From Herminiimonas contaminans (GTDB lineage Bacteria; Pseudomonadota; Gammaproteobacteria; Burkholderiales; Burkholderiaceae_D), in contig NZ_JADOEL010000002.1 in assembly GCF_015645465.1 (NCBI RefSeq), forward strand, positions 124,001 through 188,000: a stretch of 64,000 bases of DNA, read 5' to 3'. A program made the position numbers and the translations under genes. The notes beneath the pieces are model-generated. The model saw only the letters and a list, made by a program, of their open reading frames with translations, searched no databases and had not been told where the DNA came from. Positions within the stretch are counted from its first letter, which is position 1; every line of letters begins with the position of its first letter. This document shows positions 38,984 to 47,076 of this stretch, piece by piece.

Positions 38984-40119
38984 GTAAAATCTGCAATGTA
39001 TGCGGGGGAGCCTTATCTCCTTGCATATATGAGTCGGGAGGCGAGACATCCGTAGATTCATTGTGCCGAATTGTCAAACTAACGACCTATGTACATATGT
39101 GTCCGGTATGCGCGCACGTTCAAACGCAGGAGCAGCTTGACACTGACGCTTATTATGATAAGGGCTACGACATCCTCATGGAAAGCGAGGACGAAGACCA
39201 GATCTATGAGGTCATCGACGACAATCCCGTTTATCGGACCGAACATCAGGTAAAAACACTACTGGACAAGTTAGACCTGAAGCCAGGTACTGTGATGCTC
39301 GACTACGGATGCGCAAAAAGCAGCACTTATCGGACACTTAGCAATCTTCGTCCAGATTTGCAACTCCATCTATTCGATGTAAGCGAGCGCTACGTTCCGT
39401 TCTGGTCCACGTTTTCATCTGCGGATAATTGGTCAACTTACACACCGCGTCCAGAATGGGAAGGAAAATTTGAAGTCATCACCTCTTTCTTCGCATTTGA
39501 GCATATTGTTGAGCCAAATCATGCGTTAGCGAATGTCGCCAAACTCCTGAAACCAGGTGGCAAGTTCTACTGTATTGTCCCGAATATCTTCACGAACATC
39601 GCCGATTTCGTAGTGGTCGACCATATCAACCATTTTACGGAAGCATCTCTGCTCTATTTGTTTTCTAGCGCCGGATTCAATACGGTGGAGATTGATACTC
39701 ACTCGCATCGTGGTGCATTTGTAATTATCGCCGAAAAATCATCCGACAAGTTTCAGCAAACGGATGTCAGTCGCTTTGTGAAAAATATTCAGGATATAGC
39801 CACCTTCTGGTCAACTGCCGCAACGAAAACCCGAGAATTCGAACGCACATTAGCAGCTGACGAAGTACTGGCCATCTACGGGGCAGGTTTTTACGGCACA
39901 TTTCTGTACACGGCACTTGAATCGCCTGAGCGCGTGACTTGCTTCCTTGATCAAAATCCTTTCCTAGTAGGGCATTTGATTCAAAGCAAACCCGTCATCA
40001 AACCGGCAGACATAAATGTTGATGTAACTACCCTGCTTGTCGGGCTGAATCCGGTCTCTGCTAAAGGGATTTTGAAAAAAATGCCCGACTTGGATAACCT
40101 ACGCAAGTTCTTCCTATAA
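38980..40119 (+). CDS. SAM-dependent methyltransferase with N-terminal cysteine cluster
   Basis: 379 aa. The N-terminal zinc-ribbon-like Cys pairs (CNVC, CPVC) are followed by a class I methyltransferase core (VMLDYGCAKSSTYRTL, with ITSFFAFEHIVEP). A C-terminal domain with IYGAGFYGTFLY may bind a nucleotide. Related in build to the C-methyltransferase at 35759 but clearly different in sequence. Probably C- or O-methylates a sugar. Confidence 0.75.
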   Translation: MSKICNVCGGALSPCIYESGGETSVDSLCRIVKLTTYVHMCPVCAHVQTQEQLDTDAYYDKGYDILMESEDEDQIYEVIDDNPVYRTEHQVKTLLDKLDLKPGTVMLDYGCAKSSTYRTLSNLRPDLQLHLFDVSERYVPFWSTFSSADNWSTYTPRPEWEGKFEVITSFFAFEHIVEPNHALANVAKLLKPGGKFYCIVPNIFTNIADFVVVDHINHFTEASLLYLFSSAGFNTVEIDTHSHRGAFVIIAEKSSDKFQQTDVSRFVKNIQDIATFWSTAATKTREFERTLAADEVLAIYGAGFYGTFLYTALESPERVTCFLDQNPFLVGHLIQSKPVIKPADINVDVTTLLVGLNPVSAKGILKKMPDLDNLRKFFL

Positions 40120-40127
40120 GGGTCACA

Positions 40128-40808
40128 GTGACGACTTTGGCAACAACAGTACGACTTGGCATCATTGGTTCAAGTGGTGGTAGCGCCTTGATCGCTGCCG
40201 ATGCGTGCCTGCGTGCAGCCGGACTCAAGATCGAATGGATCGTCGTTACAGATAGGGAATGTGGTCTGGAACAGTGGTCGCGTGAAGTTGGTCACCCTAC
40301 GTATCGGCTGCAATACGAAAGTGCTGCAGCATTCTCGGCGGAGGCACATGCGCTGTTTAAAACCTCCGGTTGTAAGGATGTACTCATGTTTTATACACGA
40401 CGTGTGACAGCACCTCTGATTGATGATCTACGTGTCTGGAACATCCATCCATCTTTGTTGCCGGCCTTTGCTGGCTTGCGGGGAGTGGAAGACGCGTGGA
40501 AGGCTAAAGTCGCGATTTTCGGCGCAACACTGCACCGTGTCGATGCAGGACTTGATACAGGGGAAATCCGGGCGCAGGTAGCCGCGCCATTACGACAAGA
40601 CCACGATCTGCAAAGACTACAGCGGCTCAGCTATCTACAAAAGACCTGGCTGACCTTAGTTTGGTTTTACATGGTAAGAGGCATCGATGTAGTGATGGCC
40701 AATATGCCTTGCGAACCTGGTGTGGCTTTAGCTTGGCCCGGCCTCCCCGAGCCCCTCTACACAGCTTACTGTAACTGGGTTTCACGTGAAGAAAAGATCG
40801 GCGTATGA
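40128..40808 (+). CDS. formyltransferase family protein (probable sugar N-formyltransferase)
   Basis: Fold of methionyl-tRNA and GAR formyltransferases with the catalytic Asn-His in NIHPSLLPAFAGLRG and the Asp in DAGLDTGEI, the N10-formyltetrahydrofolate triad. GTG start with an aaggg site. 226 aa, too short for Fmt. In polysaccharide loci such enzymes N-formylate 4-amino-4,6-dideoxy sugars, which fits the aminotransferase upstream. Overlaps the next gene (ATGA). Confidence 0.82.
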   Translation: MTTLATTVRLGIIGSSGGSALIAADACLRAAGLKIEWIVVTDRECGLEQWSREVGHPTYRLQYESAAAFSAEAHALFKTSGCKDVLMFYTRRVTAPLIDDLRVWNIHPSLLPAFAGLRGVEDAWKAKVAIFGATLHRVDAGLDTGEIRAQVAAPLRQDHDLQRLQRLSYLQKTWLTLVWFYMVRGIDVVMANMPCEPGVALAWPGLPEPLYTAYCNWVSREEKIGV

Positions 40809-41524
40809 AGGTAGTCATTTCACAATCTATGTATTTTCCTTGGGTCGGTCTGCTGGAACAGATTCGTCAGGCTGATATATTTACGCATTACGACGATGTG
40901 CAATTTACTCGTGGCTTTTACAACCGGGTTCAGGTAAAAACCGCCCGAGGGATGCAATGGCTTACAGTTCCATTACGTGACCAACATCGAGGCCAGTTGA
41001 TCAGTGAGGTCATGGTGGACGAGAGCAGCGATTGGCGCTCACGGCACCTTGATGTGCTCAAACAAGCGTATGTGAATGCGCCGTATTGTGAAGAGATGTT
41101 GACTTTAGTCGAAGGAGTGTTTAAGCGACCCATCAGTTCACTGGCCGACGTCTCACGCAATTCCATCGTTGCTTTGGCAGAATACTTCGAGCTAACTCAG
41201 AGTACCCGCTTCGTTTGTTCCCAAGAGACTGGCGTATTCGGGAGTAGCAGCCAGCGGCTGTGCGATTTGTGTGTCGCACTCGACGGAGATATTTACGTTA
41301 CGGGACATGGTGCTCGCAACTATCTTAACCACCAGATTTTCGAGAACAAGGGCATCGAAGTGCGATATATGAAGTACAACTGTGCGCCTTATCCGCAATT
41401 AAACGGGGCTTTCACCCCTTATGTAACCGGTCTAGATTTAGTGGCGAATTGTGGCAAGGAAGGTCGCCGCGTCATTCAATCTGAGGCCATCAACTGGAAA
41501 GCATTCATCAATGGATCCGATTAA
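40805..41524 (+). CDS. WbqC-like family protein
   Basis: 239 aa beginning KVVISQSMYFPWVGLLEQI, the typical WbqC-family start, then YDDVQFTRGFYNRVQVK and YVTGHGARNYLN. The family occurs in O-antigen loci, but its reaction is not established as far as I know. Coupled by overlap to the formyltransferase and to the following CmcI-like gene, suggesting one modification module. Confidence 0.85.
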   Translation: MKVVISQSMYFPWVGLLEQIRQADIFTHYDDVQFTRGFYNRVQVKTARGMQWLTVPLRDQHRGQLISEVMVDESSDWRSRHLDVLKQAYVNAPYCEEMLTLVEGVFKRPISSLADVSRNSIVALAEYFELTQSTRFVCSQETGVFGSSSQRLCDLCVALDGDIYVTGHGARNYLNHQIFENKGIEVRYMKYNCAPYPQLNGAFTPYVTGLDLVANCGKEGRRVIQSEAINWKAFINGSD

Positions 41525-42290
41525 ACAATTTCAAGAAGAAGTTCAGGAAAACATCGCCAGCCTCGGCCGCGACTTAGATTTGCAAGCATTGTCCCGAATC
41601 TGGACTCGGGAAATTTCTCCACACAAGTGGGCGTACAATTTTTCTTGGATGGGACGCCCCGCGATTCAGTTCCCTAACGATGCCTGGGCGCTGCAAGAAT
41701 TGATCTGGGAAATTCGCCCTGACCTCATTATCGAGACCGGCATTGCACACGGTGGCTCGCTAATGTTTAGTGCCTCCATGTTGGCGTTGCTGGATATGTG
41801 TGACGCGATAGAGTCAGGACAGAACCTTGATCCTAAAGTTTCTAAGCGAAAAGTGCTAGGTATCGACATCGATATTCGTGCGCACAATCGCACCGCGATC
41901 GAAGCCCATCCTCTGGCATCCCGCATCCAGATGATTCAAGGATCTAGTATTGCCGCCGAAACCATCGAACAGGTTCACCAAATTGCGAGCAACTACAAGC
42001 GCGTACTCGTCTGCCTAGATAGCAACCACACGCACGAACATGTATTAGCCGAATTAAATGCATATGCACCGTTGGTTAGTAAAGGCAGCTACTGCATTGT
42101 TTTAGATACTATTGTCGAAGACATGCCAGACGATTTTTTCCCCGACCGTCCTTGGGGGCCTGGTAACAATCCAAAAACTGCAGTATGGGAATACTTGAAG
42201 TCACATAACGAATTTTCCATTGATAAATCAATTGATCACAAGTTATTGATTTCAGTAGCACCTGATGGATTCTTAAAAAGAACCAGTTAA
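41511..42290 (+). CDS. CmcI-family protein (cephalosporin hydroxylase fold, probable sugar O-methyltransferase)
   Basis: 259 aa with IIETGIAHGGSLMFSASML and LGIDIDIRAHNR, the SAM-binding pattern of the CmcI family. Members in glycolipid and polysaccharide pathways, such as mycobacterial rhamnosyl methyltransferases, are O-methyltransferases despite the 'cephalosporin hydroxylase' name. ATG 41511 lies 14 nt inside the WbqC-like gene. Substrate unknown. Confidence 0.8.
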   Translation: MDPIKQFQEEVQENIASLGRDLDLQALSRIWTREISPHKWAYNFSWMGRPAIQFPNDAWALQELIWEIRPDLIIETGIAHGGSLMFSASMLALLDMCDAIESGQNLDPKVSKRKVLGIDIDIRAHNRTAIEAHPLASRIQMIQGSSIAAETIEQVHQIASNYKRVLVCLDSNHTHEHVLAELNAYAPLVSKGSYCIVLDTIVEDMPDDFFPDRPWGPGNNPKTAVWEYLKSHNEFSIDKSIDHKLLISVAPDGFLKRTS

Positions 42291-42299
42291 ATTTTTCTG

Positions 42300-42327
42300 T
42301 TGCGAATCTAATCAGTTAGATTCGCAA
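42300..42327. other. perfect 12-bp intercistronic hairpin
   Basis: ttgcgaatctaa (42300-42311) / ttagattcgcaa (42316-42327) with a tcag loop, in the 91-nt gap before the glycosyltransferase gene. No U-tract follows on the plus strand, so it is not a standard terminator for the operon. It could be an mRNA processing or stability element. Confidence 0.6.
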
Positions 42328-42381
42328 AAATAAAAGTAAAAATAAATTTTGACCGGATAGAAAAAATTAAGGTAAGAAAAT

Positions 42382-43626
42382 TTGAAGTTCTCATTGATCT
42401 ATCCGACTAGACATCGCCCCAAGTTTATTGAGGCTGCATTGGCGTTTCTGGAGCGTGAAACATATAACGATTTCGAAATAATTGTTTCCGACAATTACAC
42501 GAATCCAGCATTATCGTGTGAAACTTATTGCCGGAAGTCTCTATTAAAAAATATTAAATATGTTAGGCCGCCCGCCCCTCTCGGCATGGTTGCCAATTGG
42601 AACTATGCGCTTCAGTATGCGACCGGCGACTATGTCTGTTTTTTCACAGACAAAATGTTTTTGTTGCCCGGAACGCTCGCATATGTAGCGGAGATTCTGC
42701 AAAAAAATCCAACTGAAATCCTAAACTGGGTTGACAGTAAATTCACGCCATTAAAGTTTCCAGATTATTTTGGAATGGGAGATTACGTAAGAGGTGTTTC
42801 CGAGATTTCACCGAACAAACACTTTGAAGAATTTGACCCCAAAGAAGAGCTTAGAAAAAAAGCCTTCGCCACGGTATCAAGGCACGAACAGGGATCATCT
42901 CATTATGTTCGCGGAAAAATTTGTTTTGGTGCTTACGATAGACATCTAATAACGCGCATTATGGAGAATACAGGCCAACTTTTTTACAACGTTAGTCCTG
43001 ATTACACATCCATGATTCTCGGGTTATCGTATGCGAATTCTGCAATGGAAATCAATCGACCAGGAATCGTCCACATAAACACTGATTTAAGCAACGGTGG
43101 TCAATCGAACATACGGGACGAACATGCTCTTTCTTATTTAAACAGCCTGAGTGAGTCTGAGCAGCTTTTTGAAGAAATGCTCGTTCCATATTTGTATTCA
43201 AGTCCACACAATATTGTTGCTCGCGACTACGTGTCGCTTAAACATAGGTTCGATCTTAAATATGAATTAAATCGAATCAACTGGCTTGTCTACGTCACCG
43301 AGGATTTGGATATCTCCGGGCGCATTTGGTCATCTCCCCAAATAGCGCAGAAGCATAGGGAACTCCTTGCATGTTTTGTTAATGAAAAACTAAATGAATC
43401 GGAGCGGGAGCAATATTTTTCCAGGTTAAAACAGCGCTTACCTGTAGAGGAAACGACTGCGATGCGGAGGACAGCAATTAAAAATAAGGTAAAGGTCCTC
43501 TTAAGACAATTGATTCCAGAGTTTGCTCTGGAAATGCGCAGAAAATACCATGGTCCCGAACAACGAACACGTCCAACATCTGTCCGGCTTCGTTTGCAAG
43601 ATCTTTTAGAAAGAGATAAGTACTGA
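42382..43626 (+). CDS. glycosyltransferase family 2 protein
   Basis: 414 aa, TTG start preceded by aaggtaag. N-terminal GT-A region: FSLIYPTRHRPKFIEAAL, DFEIIVSDNYTNP, and GDYVCFFTDKM in the position of the DxD metal site. Base composition by eye is clearly lower in G+C than the neighbours, with many AAA, ATA and TTT codons, suggesting separate acquisition. The sugar transferred is unknown. Confidence 0.85.
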   Translation: MKFSLIYPTRHRPKFIEAALAFLERETYNDFEIIVSDNYTNPALSCETYCRKSLLKNIKYVRPPAPLGMVANWNYALQYATGDYVCFFTDKMFLLPGTLAYVAEILQKNPTEILNWVDSKFTPLKFPDYFGMGDYVRGVSEISPNKHFEEFDPKEELRKKAFATVSRHEQGSSHYVRGKICFGAYDRHLITRIMENTGQLFYNVSPDYTSMILGLSYANSAMEINRPGIVHINTDLSNGGQSNIRDEHALSYLNSLSESEQLFEEMLVPYLYSSPHNIVARDYVSLKHRFDLKYELNRINWLVYVTEDLDISGRIWSSPQIAQKHRELLACFVNEKLNESEREQYFSRLKQRLPVEETTAMRRTAIKNKVKVLLRQLIPEFALEMRRKYHGPEQRTRPTSVRLRLQDLLERDKY

Positions 43627-43876
43627 GTGGCGACTTATTAGAATAGCGTTAGATTTTGATTAACGCTCTCGCCCCCGTCTTGGATTAAGGTCTTCGAATC
43701 AGGGCAATATAAATACCAACAGGCCCAGTTTGTTGTCGGTATTAAATGAAGGTTGGGTATGTTGAAGCTTTGTGTTTCATTGTTTGTAATATGACCACAT
43801 AATCCGGAGCCCCCTGTATCGGTTCGCCCTATACGCATTAAGTGAAACGGGCTCTTGCATTGAGAGGACAATAGTT

Positions 43877-45766
43877 GTGTGCGGAATCTTCGGTTTTGTA
43901 ACAAAGGCACCGCTAAGTATTGAGGCGGCAAGCAAATCGCTTCATGATGGCATGGAACGAATTAGACATCGTGGCCCCGATGGTTCGGGTACTTGGGTCA
44001 GTCGCGACGGCTTCGCAGGTTTAGGGCATGTGCGACTGGCAATTATTGATATCGAATCGGGTACGCAGCCCATGTCGAGTGAAGATGGTCGCTATACGAT
44101 TATTTTCAACGGCGAGGTCTATAACTACATCGAGCTGAGGGAAGAACTCGGCGGTGAGTTTCGGACACGATCGGATACAGAAGTGGTCCTGCGTGCTTAT
44201 CAACGTTGGGGGGCCGCCAGCCTCGGACGATTGCGCGGTATGTTTGCAATCGCCATTTGGGATGCCCTCGAACAAAAACTGTTTCTCGCAAGAGATCGGT
44301 TCGGTATTAAACCCCTATACTGGGCGAATACAAAAAATGGGCTGTACTTTGGTTCTGAGCTGAAGGCTCTGCTGCCCTTCCTGGACAGTCGCACGGTGAA
44401 TGGCAAGGCGCTATCGGATTACTTCACTTTTCAATTCTGTTTGGGTGAGAAGACCCTGGTAGACGGGGTATCGCAATTGCCGGCCGCTCATTACGCCACC
44501 ATAATCCCGGGGCAAGAGCCACGCCAAACACGTTACTGGGAAGTCCATTACAACATTGACTATGAACATACCGAGCGCTGGTTCTCGGAACGTTTACGCG
44601 AGTTGTTGGAGGATTCTGTACGCATGCATCTTCGCGCCGACGTTGAAGTTGGTAGTTACGTCAGCGGAGGTGTTGATTCCAGCCTGCTTGCCGCGCTAGC
44701 TCGGGATGCGCGTCCTGATGAACGTTTCCAGGCATTTAATGGGCGCTTCAGCGAGGGAGCGGATTTTGATGAGTCTCGATATGCAGCAGCACTGGCAGAT
44801 GAGCAGAATATGCAGTTGCATGTTGCCGATATCGGCGAACAAGACTTTGTCGATCACATTGCCAAGGTAATCTGGCACCTCGATCAACCCACCGCAGGCC
44901 CAGGTGCGTTTCCGCAATACATGGTGTCAAAGCTGGTTGGCAAAAACGTGAAGGTTGTAATCGGCGGCCAGGGTGGCGATGAGATATTCGGCGGCTATGC
45001 TCGCTACCTCGTGGCTTATTTTGAGCAGTGTATCAAGGGGGCTATCGAAGGCACTCTTCATAGCGGCAATTATCTCGTGACCTACGAATCAATCATTCCC
45101 AATCTCGAGACCTTGCGGCAATACAAGCCGATGCTAAAAGAATTCTGGGCCAACGGAGTATTCGGAGAGCGTGATGATCGTTATTGGCGCTTGGTTAATC
45201 GGGCGAATACCTTTGGCGGCATATTAAATAGTGAGGCTATGGATCAACGCGCAACCATGGCTGAATTCAAGAGTATCTTCTGGGGCGAAAATGTTGGCAA
45301 GGAATCATATTTTGATGCTATGACTCATTTCGATTTCAAGACACTGTTACCAGCATTGCTTCAGGTGGAAGACCGAATGAGCATGGCACATGGAGTGGAA
45401 GCTCGCGTCCCCTTCCTTGACCACCCGCTTGTCGAATTCGCCGCCACTATTCCCGCGGATATCAAGTTCAAAAACGGTGAGTTGAAGCGTCTTCTCAAGA
45501 CGGTGTTTTCCAATCGGCTACCGCAGGCGATCACGAACAGAAAAGACAAAATGGGCTTTCCTGTTCCAATCAATCTATGGCTCAAGCGTGGTGGTAAGGC
45601 ACGCGATCTGATTGGTGACATTCTAGGTTCGGAGCGAGCCAAATCCCGCCCCTATTTGGCCCCCGGCATGTCAGTCGACGCGCTACTGGATTCGCAGAGC
45701 ATTTACGGACGTAATCTCTGGGCTTTGTTAAGCCTTGAGCTTTGGCACCAACAATTTATTGACTAA
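43877..45766 (+). CDS. asnB: AsnB-like glutamine amidotransferase 1
   Basis: GTG start leads directly to Cys2, the N-terminal nucleophile of a class II glutaminase (MCGIFGFV, with RHRGPDGSGTW). The synthetase domain has the ATP-pyrophosphatase loop SGGVDSS (263-269). 629 aa. In O-antigen loci (for example WbpS of P. aeruginosa O6, as I recall) such proteins amidate uronic acids to uronamides, which suits the uronic acids made here better than asparagine synthesis. Confidence 0.9.
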   Translation: MCGIFGFVTKAPLSIEAASKSLHDGMERIRHRGPDGSGTWVSRDGFAGLGHVRLAIIDIESGTQPMSSEDGRYTIIFNGEVYNYIELREELGGEFRTRSDTEVVLRAYQRWGAASLGRLRGMFAIAIWDALEQKLFLARDRFGIKPLYWANTKNGLYFGSELKALLPFLDSRTVNGKALSDYFTFQFCLGEKTLVDGVSQLPAAHYATIIPGQEPRQTRYWEVHYNIDYEHTERWFSERLRELLEDSVRMHLRADVEVGSYVSGGVDSSLLAALARDARPDERFQAFNGRFSEGADFDESRYAAALADEQNMQLHVADIGEQDFVDHIAKVIWHLDQPTAGPGAFPQYMVSKLVGKNVKVVIGGQGGDEIFGGYARYLVAYFEQCIKGAIEGTLHSGNYLVTYESIIPNLETLRQYKPMLKEFWANGVFGERDDRYWRLVNRANTFGGILNSEAMDQRATMAEFKSIFWGENVGKESYFDAMTHFDFKTLLPALLQVEDRMSMAHGVEARVPFLDHPLVEFAATIPADIKFKNGELKRLLKTVFSNRLPQAITNRKDKMGFPVPINLWLKRGGKARDLIGDILGSERAKSRPYLAPGMSVDALLDSQSIYGRNLWALLSLELWHQQFID

Positions 45767-45768
45767 GC

Positions 45769-47061
45769 ATGGATCGACTAAGCATTCTCGTTCTACATAG
45801 CCTCGGGGATCCTGCCTTTGCGCCGGCCTTTTTAAGCCATCACGTGTTTGCGCTGCAGAGAAATTTCCCGGAGCACGACTACCTCTATCACGATGCTACG
45901 CTCCCACTGCCGGAGTACGTAACAGAACAGGACTTCGATGCAATCGTGCTGGACGTTACGTTCCTGACAGCACGCTGGGCTTCGCTTGATTTTCTGCAGG
46001 CGAGGAAAGATGCATATGCTTTTGTTCGCGAATCAGGCGCCGTCAAGATTGCATTCCCGCAAGATGAGTACGATTGCAATGTTTTGCTGGATGACTGGAT
46101 GTGCGAGTGGAATATCGACGTGGTGTTCTCCGTAATCGCATCTGGTTGGGACGTCCTATATCCCCGCTATCACAAGCATGGCACCATACGCCTCGGTTAT
46201 ACCGGTTACATTGATGAAAGCTTGATCGATAGACCAACCCAACCTTTTCAGGCAAGAACCATTGATATTGGCTACAGGGCAAAAAAATTGCCACCGTACT
46301 TTGGCAGAGTCGGACAGACAAAATGGACGATTGGGAGAGATGTCGCCCGACTTGCAACACATACGGGATTGAATGTCGATATTGAACTGGGGGATAAAGG
46401 AACTTTGTTCGGAGACGCGTGGTTGAAGTTTATCGATAACTCCAAATTTACGCTGGGTGCGAATAGTGGCAGCAGTCTTCTGGATCCTACCGGCGAAATT
46501 CAACGTCACGTTCGGACTTATATTGCGACCAATCCAGATGCAACATTCGAAACGGTCGAAGCCGCATGTTTTGCCGGACAGGAAGGGTTATACAGTTTTA
46601 CTGCGATCTCTCCGCGCGTCCTTGAAGCGGCCCTCCTGGATAGCGCACAAATACTTGTAGATGGTGACTACAGCGACATCATAAAACCGGGAGAACACTA
46701 TATCCCCATACGCCAGGATGCAAGCAACTTCGAAGAAGTGCGCGCCGCCATGTCTGATACCACTGAGGTAATCAAGATGATCAAGCGTTGCAGGGAAACC
46801 ATCCTAAGCGTCGACGCCCTGCGCTATCGTAACAAAGCCAAAATGACGCTGGAATTGATAGGGGATCTGGCTGCCCGCAAGAACCTTGCACCCAACCGCG
46901 AACGCGCCCGCAGCAACATTACCCGTTACATGACGGAGATGCCGGCCAAGTATAAATCCCGCTGGCGCAGCCAACAATTCCGTGCAAGGGTGGCAAATGC
47001 TGTTGCCCCCTATCCTGTGCTGCATAGTGCACTCAGGTCGGCGGCACGGATTTTTCGTTGA
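45769..47061 (+). CDS. glycosyltransferase-like protein (CgeB-like, uncertain)
   Basis: 430 aa, starting 2 nt after asnB1. The N-terminal half has Rossmann-like alternation (ILVLHSLGDPAF, DFDAIVLDVTFL, VKIAFPQDEYDC). The C-terminal half has GANSGSSLLDPTGEIQ and, near 300-320, DGDYSDIIKPGEHYIPI, resembling the GT-B donor region of CgeB-type transferases. No signal peptide. Between two amidotransferase genes in the operon, it is probably a glycosyltransferase, but I cannot place it firmly. Confidence 0.6.
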   Translation: MDRLSILVLHSLGDPAFAPAFLSHHVFALQRNFPEHDYLYHDATLPLPEYVTEQDFDAIVLDVTFLTARWASLDFLQARKDAYAFVRESGAVKIAFPQDEYDCNVLLDDWMCEWNIDVVFSVIASGWDVLYPRYHKHGTIRLGYTGYIDESLIDRPTQPFQARTIDIGYRAKKLPPYFGRVGQTKWTIGRDVARLATHTGLNVDIELGDKGTLFGDAWLKFIDNSKFTLGANSGSSLLDPTGEIQRHVRTYIATNPDATFETVEAACFAGQEGLYSFTAISPRVLEAALLDSAQILVDGDYSDIIKPGEHYIPIRQDASNFEEVRAAMSDTTEVIKMIKRCRETILSVDALRYRNKAKMTLELIGDLAARKNLAPNRERARSNITRYMTEMPAKYKSRWRSQQFRARVANAVAPYPVLHSALRSAARIFR

Positions 47062-47076
47062 GTATTAATTAGACAT

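Noticed and set aside
40170-40180. Second ops-like sequence (ggtggtagcgc)
   Set aside because: Two mismatches to the core and inside the formyltransferase coding sequence; expected by chance.
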